Below, in pieces: positions 20,768 to 31,425 of a stretch of DNA of 64,000 nucleotides (the first letter of the stretch is position 1; each line of letters opens with the position of its first letter). Origin of the DNA: Liopterus haemorrhoidalis (Eukaryota; Arthropoda; Insecta; Coleoptera; Dytiscidae); assembly GCA_963971575.1 (NCBI GenBank), contig OZ020611.1, positions 48,187,007 through 48,251,006 of the forward strand, given 5' to 3'. A program made the translations under genes and the position numbers. The notes under the pieces were generated by a model, which was given only the letters and a program-made list of their open reading frames with translations, had not been told where the DNA came from and ran no database searches.

Positions 20768-21861
20768 GGGTCTATTCTCTAAGCATGATGTTAAAATCTT
20801 AGCGTCAGAAACTGACGTTAATTTTTTTAACACCATTTTTAACCTAAATGCTATTCGCTAAACATATATGTGTTAAATTTATAGCGCGGCGGCGTTAAAA
20901 TAGCCAATTAACGTTCTACAATAAGCGTCTACCGAAACGGTGGCTTTAAAAATTAACGCTAATGTTTAGTTTGCAAAAATGGCTGATCCTATTTAAGTAA
21001 ATGTCATGTTATTTAAAAAAAGATGAATAAAACACAAGACGGTAGGAATATTAATCAACTTTCTATTACTTTGACGCTTCATAATTTTTGTTATATAAGT
21101 AACCCAGACGCAAGTTCAAGAAATTGTATAGAAAGGAAGTAAATGGAGTATTGGAGAGCAGTTTTGGTTTTTGTTGAGACACAGAACTTAAAATTATAAT
21201 CCTCTGAAAGCTACAAATTTTCACTTATGCCTCCGCCGTGTTTCAAAATATCGCAGTACATTTTAATGGTGTATTATTTGAAGAAACAATTGATGAGATT
21301 GATAATGACGATCACAACAGTGTTCCAGGGTAGAAATAGCGTAATAAATCAAATTTAATAATTAATATCACCGAACACCTTTTTAAAAATAGAATGAACA
21401 TATAATTCACATTTTATTAAAAAATTAGATAAACTGTTATAATAGAATGTAGTATATAAATTGACTAAACAAAAGTTGAATATAGTTATATTTTTATTTA
21501 ATACACTGTGGAAACCAGTTATAATGAGTATCACAGGACCAAACATTTCTGTTCCATTTTTAAAATAAATTTCGCCACTGAATATTTAATTCAACTCGGA
21601 AATATTAGGTTAAGATTCTCTTGGAATTTGACTAAATAAATACTCCTGTTAAAATTCAACGTAACAGCGCATGCGCGTGCAGTTAATATTAGCCTCTCTA
21701 CAGGGTGAGTTAGCGCCTCGCGTTTATTAATATTGTATTAACGCTTACCTTAACAAATGCTCTTACAGAATAGCATTTTTGGATAATGGCGTTAGACATG
21801 GAGTTAAAATAAATATATTAACCTGACGCCAATTTTGACGCATTTCTTACATAATACACCC
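20768..21861 (+). mobile_element. Harbinger-like element (about 1.09 kb)
   Basis: Imperfect inverted ends are GGGTCTATTCTCTAAGCATG and, from the right, GGGTGTATTATGTAAGAAAT, each followed by a GCGTCAG/GGCGTCAG block. GTTAA- and GCGTTA-type motifs recur near both ends. A short frame at 21226-21333 resembles the end of a Harbinger nuclease. I could not establish the 3-bp duplication, so the exact edges are uncertain. Confidence 0.55.
21226..21333 (+). pseudogene. Possible Harbinger nuclease C-terminus
   Basis: Thirty-five codons read YASAVFQNIAVHFNGVLFEE, then TIDEIDNDDHNSVPG and TAG. Harbinger (HARBI1-like) transposases end with a pattern like 'ACAVLHNIaI...p..eE..De.dnDD', and the alignment of AVFQNIAVHFN with AVLHNIAIHFN is suggestive. 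The upstream DDE core is not recognisable. Without a profile search this stays tentative, supported mainly by the surrounding Harbinger-like ends. Confidence 0.35.
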
Positions 21862-22259
21862 GATAGGTTGGTCTAGAAATTTTTAACATTGTACATTTAT
21901 GTTAACAGAAGCAGTAGGCTAGGGTTGTTATCATCCGAGTGTAATATAGCCATAATATGCACGAAAAAATTCGACGTTCGATGAATGTTCCACTCGCATC
22001 GAATTTTCTCATTCCAACCATGTTACAGAATATACTATTCTACTACAATTTAGAAGAACATTTTATTCCTTATTTTGTAATAATCATACCAAGGCCGCTG
22101 CCAGGGGAGATTATGCCTCCCCCCCCCCCGAAGTAATAGAAGCGCATTTTTTTATTTATCAGTTAAAAAAATTACCATTTTTTTCTGCTCATCAGTTTAA
22201 AATATAATCTTAAATAAAATTTATTTTATATTAACTCCCATAAACATTAGCTGAACCGA
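21862..22259. other. Unassigned stretch with a C-run
   Basis: GTGTAATATAGCCATAATATGC at about 21939 recurs with changes near 27169, so it may be a fragment of a dispersed repeat. A run of ten or more C lies near 22121 beside GGCCGCTGCCAGGGGAGA, like the edge of a G/C-rich MITE. No partner end was found. Confidence 0.35.
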
Positions 22260-22354
22260 AATAAACCGATATTTTTTTTCGGTTCAGTTCCGGTTTTCGT
22301 TCCGACAAAAATAGTGTTTTTTTTCGGTTTTCGGTTCAGTTCCGGTTCGAAACC
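22260..22354 (-). mobile_element. hAT-type terminus (CGGTTCAGTTCCGG family), fragment
   Basis: Read on the minus strand from 22354, the sequence CAGGGTTTCGAACCGGAAC is followed by repeated GAACCGAAAACCGAAAA-type blocks. This is the terminus of a common insect hAT family with iterated subterminal motifs. Only one end is present, and nothing coding is attached. Confidence 0.55.
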
Positions 22355-23308
22355 CTGGTTTTAATACACTGTCCCAATATATATCTGCTAGCAGTCAAAG
22401 TCATCAATCAAATGACTAAAGAAAACAGAAAAAAGGGTTTCTCTTCATTATCAATGAAAATTTTCCTCTTGCATTATCTTATAATTATTTCATGAAAACA
22501 CAGTCCTCGGAATCATATATTCAGATAACCTGTTTGTACCCCTGTCAACATTCCCAAAATAAAGAAAAAAATGTATATATATTTAGAGAGATTAATAAAG
22601 AGATAACACGTAAAAAATGTTAAGTAATAACTATTTATTTACATAAAGCAAAGCCACCCGCGATTACATGTTTACAAATAAATATTGAACCTGAATGAAA
22701 CACAAAGATCCCACGGCGTTCCTCTTAAAAATCTCCGAAACTTTGAAAATTTCTAATGCAAACGCTTCTTTACAATTTACTTAATTTATAAGATAAACGC
22801 CGCATAACAACATAAAAAAATAAAAATAAAAAACTGAAATTCCAACGCCTGCTTGGACCGACACAATGTTTGCTGAACAAATTTTACTTGTAAACATAAA
22901 ATCCGAGCTCCGTTCATAAAACGAGGGTGAATTGCTCCCCGTTAAGTCTGGTATTTACTGTTAGTTATTGTTAGTCTGTTTACTACTTTTAGTCTTTTTT
23001 CAGGACTTAGGAATTTAGGGCGCCGACGTATAAGCACACTTGACAGGGGCGTGCACAATTTATTTACTGCGAGGTTCCATACTAGAACAAAAATAATTTG
23101 AGTTACAGTTTCAAATGTTTCTTGTTTAATAAAATATTGTAAAAAGCTTTAGTTGCTAATAGGCTGACATTGTAATTAAGCAATTTTCTGAAAAAATTAG
23201 AGTCTGAGAAAGTAATGGTACACACTTTTATCCCGACAAGAATTTTCGAAATCCAAAACTATTGATTCGTAGAAACACCGTAAGTACCTATTTTTCGCCA
23301 TACGAACA
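22355..23308. other. AT-rich stretch, nothing coding
   Basis: One orphan hAT-like end, CAGGGGCGTGCACAATTTAT, occurs at about 23046. No second end, no coding similarity. Confidence 0.4.
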
Positions 23309-24340
23309 TAGAGCGACATTTCGATTCAGTTCACGGAACCAGATCAATGGTTCTCTTTCAGATTATTGAGCCGGCTCAGTAAAGGGGTCTCCGAAAAACT
23401 GATGCTTAGAGCGTCAGTCAGTTCCCGTATCTATTCTTCAATACGATTGTTTCCAGTATACACGTGGTACGACTTCTACGAAATAAGATTCTGAAAGAGC
23501 GAATTATCTAAGCTTTTTAATTATGATTATTTTGAGACTGCCAGGTTAATAGTAAAATAAAAAATTCACTTTAGTTTTAAGTAGACTGCCCTACAAATAG
23601 GACATATTTTACTGTAAAATTTAATTTTTAAGTACAATGGCTTCCCGAAAAAATGTTATTTGGATACATTTTATCGAACTTGATAATAGTAAGGCTGTGT
23701 AAATTTTGTGGATAAATTATAAGTGCAAAAGCTGGTTGAGAAAATTATCTACCCAATTCTACATACATAATTAGGTTAAAATAGATTAGGTGTACTTGCA
23801 ACCTCAGTTTCGTGTGAAACAATTTTTTCAAAAACAGGTAAAATTGCCACTGAAAAAAGAAACAAACTAAAGAGTAGTAAAATTTCAGAAATTTTTATTC
23901 TAAATCACAATTTAGAATAATTAAGTTATAAAAGTTATATTTTTTAATGGTAAGTGAAAATGTTTATTCCATTTTGTATACCTAATATTTTTTGTTTTAT
24001 TTTTTTAGAAATTATAACCCCTTTAAGATAAATTTTTATTAACTTAAATTATCCATTTTTTATTAACGGGTAATTTTATACCGATAACAAGTAAATTACG
24101 CGAAGACGCGATTGTTCACTATTACTCAGTCAAGTCCAAATTAAGAACTGTTATGTGCATAATGCATCACAGTCCGAACCGTCACGAATGAAAAGTCGAT
24201 ATGAACACCGATCCGTCTCACTTCGGTCACAGCGCAGCCAAATCTCTGAAACTATGCAGTGAACGGTGAGCCGGTTCATTTAAATTTGATGAGCCGGCGC
24301 ACTTTCGGTCAGCGTTCTATTAGTTCATGGCCCATCTCTA
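23309..24340 (+). mobile_element. Internally deleted BED-finger hAT element (about 1.03 kb)
   Basis: Ends are TAGAGCGACATTTCG and, from the right, TAGAGATGGGCCATGAAC. Flanks ATACGAAC (23300-23307, plus one extra A) and ATACGACC (24341-24348) form an 8-bp duplication with one difference. Both subterminal regions contain GAGCCGGC blocks (GAGCCGGCTC near 23370, GAGCCGGCGC near 24291). Inside is a fused remnant of a hAT transposase (23637-23920). Confidence 0.8.
23637..23920 (+). pseudogene. hAT transposase: BED zinc finger joined to dimerisation domain
   Basis: It starts at ATG 23637 with MASRKNVIWIHFIELDNSKA. After a 1-base frame change it reads VCKFCG*IISAKAG, the first half of a BED-type zinc finger (W..F......aC..C). 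The finger's second half is degraded. From 23786 the frame LGVLATSVSCETIFSKTGKI, ATEKRNKLKSSKISEIFILN, HNLE* is the hAT C-terminal dimerisation block (usual form 'P.TSv.sER.FSkag.i.sekRn.L......ilfLn.N'). The whole catalytic core, normally about 400 residues, is deleted. It cannot act as a transposase. Confidence 0.85.
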
Positions 24341-24348
24341 ATACGACC

Positions 24349-25195
24349 GTATTTTCAGTATAATGAAGAGAAATAAAATGGGTAAGCCAATTATTAACAA
24401 TTTAGGAAGTAATTATTGTTATGTGCGCCGCATCACCACTCAACAATCTTGATAGTTTGTGCTTTCCGCCTTCGAGTTATATTTTTTACAATTTTCTTAT
24501 TCAAAACTAACAAGCTGAAATAAAATTAGTAACAACCCATGTATCAAAATTTGCATTGAATCTAATAGGATATTTTTAATTGTAAAAAATATATATATGA
24601 AATATATATAAAAAAATATATACAATGCTTCAAATTGTAGGTAAAGATTCATTCTATAAATAGATTTTTAGGTTTTTTGTTCTACTGTGAAAATGAGTTA
24701 TTGTAATTGGTAGTATATTTTTTCCACCATGTTGAATCTGGCGCGGTTTATATATAGGTGCAGCAGATAAAAATGATTTAATTTTCGTAATGAACACGTG
24801 TACTAAGTGGAATTCTATTATCATCAAGTATAGTATTTTTCGACGAAGGCAATAAATAATCATATTTTGAAGTATTGTTTGTAAAATTTCTTCCAAAACT
24901 ATGTAAATATAAAAGTATTTGAAATCCACCATTATATTCTAAAATTACTTTATTAATAGATTAATTGTCTGATACCTATTCAAGTTATTGAGCGATAACA
25001 TTTTTACAGTAGTTTTTTTCTACAATTAAAAATATCGTCTTCACTGCAAAATTTGATGTATAAATTATTACTGATTTTATTTCAGATTGTTAGTCCTTTG
25101 TAAGAAACTTATAATATGTGGAGGTTATACGTACCCGTAAGAAGACTTTGTGATGAAAGAGTTAAGTTGGTGGAAAGATGTGTCAGTTATACTTA
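24349..25195. other. AT-rich stretch, nothing recognised
   Basis: TATA-rich microsatellite-like sequence occurs at 24588-24624. No coding similarity. Confidence 0.4.
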
Positions 25196-25197
25196 TA

Positions 25198-26505
25198 CAA
25201 GGTGTCTCAAAAGAAATTTTATATTTATTTAGCTTACTGCGTAAACGCAACGTATCCGAGGGGCGCGGGGGTTATGTCAATCGGTAGCCTGGCTCTTGGG
25301 AATTCAGTCGCTATGGAGTGTTTCTCGGGAGCAGACCGCGCGTTATGCGTGCGAGAGTTTTACAAAAGCGGTGATCCGGCGACTGTAGCGCGTAGAAAAT
25401 TATGCAGTATTCGAGGTTTTCGCCACTTAAATGATGCGCCAAGCATTCCTCTCATTCGACATTGGGTTAAAAAGTTTGAAGAGACTGGTACAACGCTGGA
25501 TAAATCAAAATCCGGGCGACCTAGGTCATCAAGAACGGTAGAAAACGTGGAGAATGTTAATCAGTCTGTTCGTGACGACCCGAACCTTTCAATTCGGAAG
25601 CGCGCAAGTGCTTTAAATGTGCATAGATCATCATTACATCGCATTATTCACAAAGACCTAAAGCTGCACCCCTACAAAATTCAATTGGTGCAAGAATTAA
25701 AGCCCCAAGATGCCAGTCAGAGGCTTAATTTCGTAAATCAGGTGATTGAGCGATTTTCAACGTTTACCAACATTTTGTTTTCGGATGAAGCTCATTTTCA
25801 TCTTAATGGCCACGTAAATAAGCAGAACTGCCGCTACTGGAGTGCAACGAATCCGAAACGCAAACATCAGAAACCCCTACATTCGCCTAAAGTGACCGTA
25901 TGGGCTGCGATGTCGGCGCGAGGAATTATCGGCCCTTACTTTTTTGAAGACGAAAGGGGGCGTGCAGTTACAGTGAATTCAGAGCGTTACGGAGATGTTA
26001 GACAACTTCTTGGTACCTGAACTGCAAAACTTTCCTGGCTATAACCAAAGAACATGGTTCCAACAGGACGGAGCAACTTCACACACGTCCAATATGTCTC
26101 TGCCACGTGTTCGTGAAATTTTCTCAGGCAAATTGATCTCCCGGAGAGGTGACATAAATTGACCTCCACGCAGTCCAGATTTAACCCCTATGGACTTTTT
26201 CCTATGGGGTTATCTTAAATCTAAAGTTTACGCCAATAAACCGACTTCACTGGCGCATTTGAAAGAAAATATCCGTCACGAAATGGCAGGCATCCCTGAG
26301 TCCACCTGCCGAGACGTCATAAGTAATTTTACTGTTCGATTAAATGAGTGCCGAGAACGCGAGGGTCTACATTTAGACGATATTATTTTTAAGAAATAAA
26401 TCCACAAAAAGTGTATTTTAATAATTAATAAACATTTTTTCTATATACGGCTTACTTTTTTTTTAATCGATCCACTAAATATAAAATTTCTTTTGAGACA
26501 CCTTA
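25198..26505 (+). mobile_element. Full-length DD41D Tc1/mariner element, copy 1 (about 1.31 kb)
   Basis: Inverted ends start CAAGGTGTCTCAAAAGAAAT on the left and (T)AAGGTGTCTCAAAAGAAA on the right. A TA precedes the left end (25196-25197); the right TA has mutated. It is closely similar to copy 2 at 37162-38462 over its whole length, so both come from a recent burst. It contains one transposase gene with two lesions. Confidence 0.92.
25313..26399 (+). pseudogene. DD41D transposase, nearly intact, copy 1
   Basis: The frame opens at ATG 25313 (MECFSGADRALCVREFYKSG), chosen because related proteins start here; the frame is open further upstream. Next come helix-turn-helix segments (LIRHWVKKFEETGTTLDKSK, then RASALNVHRSSLHRII). 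The catalytic residues follow: FSDEAHFHLNG, FQQDGATSHTS and DLTPMDFFLWGY. The last two aspartates are 41 residues apart. Relative to copy 2, two bases are missing near 25990, and a TGG is TGA at about 26159-26161. Full length would be about 363 codons, ending IIFKK*. Apart from these two lesions it is well preserved. Confidence 0.93.
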
Positions 26506-26924
26506 GTTTTGAGCGGTAGCGTCACTAGTAGTGGTGTTACCCGGTGCATGACGTCACTTTTCTTTAAATGCGTGAATGGAAGCGGGCCAAAGAGCCACCT
26601 GCGGCCCGTTTCCATTTTCTCAATTATTCAAGAAATTATTTGATGTGTCTGAGATGTCTGAAAGAGATCGACCCAGCAAAGATACATAAATGGTTGGTTG
26701 TGATATATCAAATTAATAATTATTATTTATTTAACTTGCCAACATAACTTTTTATAAAATGTTTAATAGATTGGGTGTTACCCTTTCTGGGATGACACCT
26801 GGTGTGGAACGCACCCCCATAGCGGTTGAGGATTTTAGTTCTGAATTAGTAGGTTTTTTGTTAGTCAACTTGTTGCGAAACTTTATATATCGCGCACAGC
26901 AGTGATGGTTATTTGCAGCTAAGT
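26506..26924. other. Stretch with hAT-like GGCC blocks
   Basis: GTGGTGTTACCCGGTGCATG at about 26531 and GCGGGCCAAAGAGCCACCTG at about 26582 look like subterminal parts of a hAT element. GGGATGACACCTGGTGTGGA at about 26789 may be related. I could not define both ends. Confidence 0.4.
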
Positions 26925-27060
26925 AAGTTAGTTAAATAGTTCAAATGTTTGGCGCTCAGCAATAATGACTATTTGCACCTCGCACAGCCCATCTTTATAA
27001 CCTCAATATTATTCAGAAGTTAGAATAAAGAAAATAATAAATAATATTATTTTAACAAGC
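26925..27060 (-). repeat. LINE 3' tail, copy 2
   Basis: Read on the minus strand: GGGCTGTGCGAGGTGCAAAT (about 26988), then ATTGCTGAGCGCCAAACATT, ending in TTTAACTAACTTACTT near 26925. This is the same 3' end as the LINE at 19546-20308. No ORF is attached, so it is a heavily 5'-truncated LINE copy or a SINE sharing the tail. Confidence 0.7.
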
Positions 27061-27359
27061 AACAGTATTAATTTAATAGCAATAATAGTATTTTATTTAA
27101 TAAGTACGGATAAAGTAAGGATAAAGTTTACCACTTTATATATTATATGTAATATATATTCATCCAAGTGAAATATAGCCATTATATGCTAGTCAAATAC
27201 AATGTTTTATCTACAATTATATAGTTTTATTATTAAAAAATTAGTAAATTTAATTTAAAACAGAAATTCTAAGCGTCAGTTGTTTCAGAACCTATGTACT
27301 CAAGATGATTACCGAACCATCAGCTGATTGTATTATACAACCATGTTTAAAATACCTTT
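27061..27359. other. Spacer, nothing recognised
   Basis: AT-rich. GTGAAATATAGCCATTATATG at about 27169 recalls the motif at 21939. Confidence 0.35.
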
Positions 27360-27470
27360 ATTTGTTGTTTTATTTATTCTAACATATAAATATTATTCCA
27401 GTTATGGGCTGTGTGAAGCGCAAATGGCCATAATTGCTGTGTGCAAATTTTTTTAGCTAACTAAATAAAA
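27360..27470 (+). repeat. LINE 3' tail, copy 3
   Basis: ATGGGCTGTGTGAAGCGCAA at about 27404 is followed by ATTGCTGTGTGCAAATTTTT and AGCTAACTAAAT. It matches the tails at 58000-58140 and 26925-27060. It contains only the last hundred or so bases of the LINE family. Confidence 0.7.
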
Positions 27471-28360
27471 ACTTGCAGGTAAAATAACATTAACTTTTCA
27501 CAGGTGAGCACGCATACACCTCACATTTTTACACTTGTTGCAACATGAACAGTTTTATTTATTTACAGTTGACACGATCAATTTATTATTTGATGGTCGT
27601 ACTTAAAATACTATTAGTTAACATCAAAATTTCTGATAATTAAACTATATTAATAAAATGTTTTGTAATGTAAGGCAAGTAAGTGATTATGTTACTTTTC
27701 TTTAATCAATTACAATAGGTAATGAAAATTCTAATAATGATAAATGATGAGTTTAGACTAACAATATTTATGTATAATTTGTTGGATGCTTTACTGAATG
27801 TAAAAAGTCCTCCTACGCCAATGCATACTTTTACACTTCCTATATTCCTACTTCACTGTGGTCCAGAGATTTAAGTTTCATTCATGGTCGGCATCTCTGT
27901 AAAAAGTTTCTGAGAAAGAGCAAAATAGTTGTTCCTCTATCCTATATGCGGTAGCGAAAATGGCGACAGATTATGCTTTTAACCATTGAACGCCTGCACA
28001 CCACATTGTCAAATACTATAGACGTTATGTTTGTATGTATTTTGGGTATCAGTTACGAGCAACTAGTTGCTACCTTTTTGCCGATTCCAATGCGATAATG
28101 GGAGGATGAAGAGTTATTTTAGATAATGGGTAGGATTAAAATGGTTATTGAATGGTGAAGGTGGAATGTGTGGATGTATTAAGACCCCCTACATGACTGC
28201 AAGAAAGGTGTTAACGGTAATGTGTCAATACACAAGAAACCGTTTTTTTCCTGTTTTCATATTTTTGGAATATAAGAAAAAGGGATTGTTGTCTAAATAA
28301 TACTTCCTTAAGATTTAGTTGTTCTGATTGTCAAATTAGGTACTTAAAACAGGTTCTAAA
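27471..28360. other. AT-rich stretch, nothing recognised
   Basis: No supported feature. Confidence 0.4.
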
Positions 28361-28482
28361 CAATTCAAATATTTAGGATTAACTATAGCTAAAAGTGGAA
28401 CCACAGAAAAATAAATAAGAAGTAGACTCGAACGAACTAGAGCGTCTATTAAACAGCTAAAGCCAATCCTCTTGGACAGCGG
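28361..28482 (+). pseudogene. LINE reverse transcriptase, thumb-region fragment
   Basis: The frame reads QFKYLGLTIAKSGTTEK*IR followed by SRLERTRASIKQLKPILLDS. 'FKYLG......G....EI..RI..A...f..lkpil' is the conserved segment just after the catalytic core of LINE RTs. One stop (TAA) replaces an expected glutamate. It is cut at 28479, where a hAT-like end CAGCGGTCGGCAACCGG begins. Confidence 0.75.
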
Positions 28483-28530
28483 TCGGCAACCGGTGGTCCG
28501 CTGACCACTGGTGGTCCACGAAAGTTTGAA
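28479..28530 (+). mobile_element. hAT terminus fragment
   Basis: CAGCGGTCGGCAACCGGTGG followed by TCCGCTGACCACTGGTGGTC has the form of a hAT end with inverted GGTCC blocks. Its other end is not found. It lies at the join between two LINE fragments of opposite orientation. Confidence 0.5.
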
Positions 28531-29140
28531 AAGTTCTTTCTAAGGTCTTCAGCAGTCTTATCATTTCTTCGTAGCTGACAGCTCTTCTTCCAGCCTTTAT
28601 GAACACTTTAAACCTTTTCGTTTCTTCCAGTAAGATGTACATGGGTGTTACTTTATCTATGCCGAGTAACCATCGCAGATATTTATATTGTATTCTTCCA
28701 ACCTTTTCACCAATTCCCCAGACTTGAGTGAGAGTTATATTTGCCTTTCTTGGTAGTTCCTTGATATGTTCTTGTTCTTGTTCGTTCTTTTGAAAAGTAA
28801 ATCCCAAATATTTAAATGTTTTAACCTTTTCTAGTTCTATTCCGTGCCTGTTACATTGTACCATTTTTCATCAGGTTCTCTTCCACTTACTTGTGAAAAT
28901 CTTATAATTTTTGTCTTATTTATATATAATTTCTGTTTCCTCTAAGTATTACTCCAATATTTTTACTATCCACTATTCATCACACTATTACTAGGTCATC
29001 TGTGTATGATAGAGTCCAGAATTTCTTTCTTACCAATAACAAATAGACACACAGCGTATAAGATTGAACTTAGAGGAGAATCCTGTTGGAGCCCTTGCAA
29101 TGTCCAGAATTCTTCACTTTGGTCCCTATCTATTCTGACT
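28531..29140 (-). pseudogene. LINE reverse transcriptase and downstream region, degraded
   Basis: On the minus strand the RT core appears near 29095 as LQGLQQDSPLSS (usual LQGLPQGSPLSP), continuing ILYAVCLF. It is followed by a ruined YADD region. Then comes KTKIIRFSQVSGREPDEKWY and, in an open frame from 28862, VQCNRHGIELEKVKTFKYLG, FTFQKNEQEQEHIKEL, VWGIGEKVG and YLRWLLGIDKVTPMYILLEE. This is the RT-to-knuckle region of a LINE type common in insects. There are several stops and frame changes, and the C-terminal knuckle is absent. Confidence 0.8.
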
Positions 29141-29654
29141 GTAAATGTAAAATATTCTGAAAGTAAAATATTTATGAATATTCGGAATGATCAAAATGTT
29201 TTCATTACTGTACACATATATGATTACAGATGCTATCTATTTAAATGTCCGTGTTGGATATTTAAATTTCCCGTAATATTTTGATACACGATAATTCACA
29301 GAAACAAGTGCAAGATTAACGCTTGGATTGCTTCAAAATATGTAACTTATTTCTCAGAATCTAAATTACTGCAATATTTGTAGTAAATGCTACAATTATT
29401 GAACAAATATTGGCGTTTAGCATAAATAGAATTCCGCAATTCGTACTGTTACACCTGCGCGCAAGAAGATTTTATATTCCTATTCTTGCTGAAAGATCAT
29501 TTTGTAACCTGCAAGGATGAGTCGCATATTTCATTTTCCATTACTTAGGGCCTGTACCCTGATCTGGGGTTCACTTGGCAAAGATTGTCAATTCATGTAC
29601 GTTTTATTCCAGGTCACAAGCTCATTGTCACAATTTATAAATATTTTACAACAA
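29141..29654. other. AT-rich stretch, nothing recognised
   Basis: No supported feature. Confidence 0.4.
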
Positions 29655-29656
29655 CC

Positions 29657-29868
29657 ATAGTCCGTTCAAACGTTAGAATGCAACCTTGACATTCGGGTGG
29701 GTTACGTTCCCGATGTTCCCGCAGATGTGGCAAAGCCGTGAATAACTCTAACATAAAATTATAAAAATTTCGCGTAAAAACGAGAGAACAAAAAAATAAA
29801 ATAAATAAAAACAGACGCGGATGTAAAATCCGTAAATTTCGAACCTTCGAATGTTGAGGGTTGACTGT
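29657..29868. mobile_element. Candidate inverted-repeat MITE between TA flanks
   Basis: The left end AGTCCGTTCAAACGTTAGAA is identical for 24 bases to the left end of the element at 42608-42931. The right end, inverted, reads CAGTCAACCCTCAACATTCG, which looks more like a pogo-type terminus. A TA is present outside each end. The two ends match each other only partly, so this may be a chimera or a truncated copy next to a separate pogo-like end. Confidence 0.4.
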
Positions 29869-30039
29869 AGTACAAATATTTAATTCTGCAATTAGTTTAT
29901 TTTCCATTTTTTTTTTCAGATGGAAAATTTTCAATATAGTTCATTTTTTTTTTATCTGTTCTATAGTTTTGTTTTATAGTTCAATGTTTTCTTTTTGATT
30001 ATTTATTAATAAATATATGCATATTTTTGCCTCCAATCA
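29869..30039. other. Spacer with T-runs
   Basis: Short AT-rich spacer before the Jockey-type LINE. Confidence 0.35.
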
Positions 30040-30056
30040 TCATTCGGATTTCGTAA

Positions 30057-31298
30057 AAATTAATCAACGATTCAGCAAGCCCATAGAATAGTAAATCAAA
30101 TAGCCAAGGGCCTTGAAGGGAAGAAATGCTGTGCTGCCGTATTTCTAGACGTTTCGCAAGCATTTGATAAGGTGTGGCATACAGGTCTGCTTTATAAACT
30201 AAAAAATCTCCTAACCATTGGCGCACCCAGCGGGGGGGGGGCGGTCCCCCCCTATGAAGGAAGGAAATATAAATAAAAACACACAAATTGAGATGAGGAT
30301 CTTTTTTTTAGGTCGTCACTTGTATTTTAGAATTGAGGACCTTTTTCTTTTATGTCATCCTTTTGTATTTCCGAAGCGAGGACCTTTCTTTTTAGATCAT
30401 CACTTGAAATTTAGTCTTAGAAGTGTTAAATAATTTTGTCTTCCAGACCCCCACCAACAAAAATTCCTGGGTGCGCCACTGCTCCTAACCAACAATTATT
30501 ATTTTCTTTTTAAGTCCTACTTGACAGATAGAAACTTCTCAGTTAAATACAATGATGCCCTCTCATTTTAATATCCCCAAGGTTGTGTACTTGGGCCATT
30601 CTTTTACCTACTTTATGCTGCAGATATACTTGAGACAGACAACACTATGGTAGCTGCATTTGCTGATAACGTTGCTATACTATCAACAAGCGATGATCGT
30701 ATCGAAGCTTCTACAACTCTTCAAAGTCACTAAAATTTTATAAACGGTTGGTACAATAAATGGAGAAATAAAAAAATCAGTCTAAATCTGTCCAAGTCAC
30801 CATAAAATTCCAGTTCCCATAAAAACTGAAGTAAAATACCTTGGATTGCATTTGGATCAACAATTGACCTGGATAAAACACATACAAGCCAAACGTAAGA
30901 AGTTAGACCTAAAATTTTGCCAAACGTATTGGCTTCTTGGTACAAAATCAAAATTATCAGTTTCAAATAAAATTTTGCTCTATAAGACCATAATCAAGCC
31001 CAAACGGTCGTATAGACTTCAATTATGGGGATGTGCCAAGCCGACCAGATTAAAAATAATACAGCGATTCCAATCAAAAGCGCTTCGAGCTTTGGTGAAT
31101 GCACCTTGGTACGTCTCAAATAGAATGATCCATGAAGACCTCAAAATCCCTTTCATCACGGAAGAAATTCAAACAGTTTTCAACAAATACCATGACCGAC
31201 TCATTGGACATGAAAATGAACTTGTGGGAAATTTAATAAATGACCTTGACAACAGAAGGTTAAAGAGACTTTGGCCAAAAGACCTACCGCAACACTGA
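30057..31298 (+). pseudogene. Jockey-type ORF2: RT core to C-terminus
   Basis: In order: RT finger/palm segment CCAAVFLDVSQAFDKVWHTG; after the MITE, YLTDRNFSVKYNDA and GCVLGPFFYLLYAADILETD in shifting frames; the catalytic box as AFADN instead of AFADD (base change at about 30669). From 30846 comes an open frame with LDQQLTWIKHIQAKRKKLDL, CQTYWLLGTKSKLSVSNK, SYRLQLWGCAKPTRLKIIQR and ALVNAPWYVSNRMIHEDLKI. These match the conserved Jockey thumb/C-terminal region. It ends at RLKRLWPKDLPQH*. Stops and shifts in the first half plus the lost aspartate make it non-functional. Confidence 0.87.
30216..30481. mobile_element. hAT MITE (266 bp) inside the LINE
   Basis: Ends CATTGGCGCACCCAGCGG and, inverted, CAGTGGCGCACCCAGGAA are flanked by a perfect 8-bp duplication CTCCTAAC (30208-30215 and 30482-30489). 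It contains a G-run, GATGAGGATC with a T-run, and three degenerate GAGGACCTTT repeats. Its internal core resembles that of 10457-10717. It is non-coding. Confidence 0.94.
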
Positions 31299-31425
31299 AG
31301 ACAGTGATATATAAGGAGAAACGTCACTGGATGTCTCCCTTACATACCGACCACTTTCAACTAATTTACTTAATACTCGCAACGAAGTAGACTATAAATT
31401 AAAAAATAAATCCAAAAAAAAAAAG

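Larger units (their letters stand above)
30040..31425 (+). mobile_element. Jockey-clade LINE, 5'-truncated, with nested MITE
   Basis: The element begins inside the RT domain (SFGFRKN*STIQQAHRIVNQ from about 30056). It runs to an A-rich tail near 31412-31425 (AAAAAAAAAAAGAAAAA). It is interrupted at 30216-30481 by a hAT MITE. It is a typical dead-on-arrival LINE copy; only the second half of ORF2 was ever present. Confidence 0.88.

Noticed and set aside
30218..30433. Open frame of 71 codons beginning inside the G-rich MITE
   Set aside because: It lies within a non-coding hAT MITE with a perfect target duplication; it has no conserved protein pattern.
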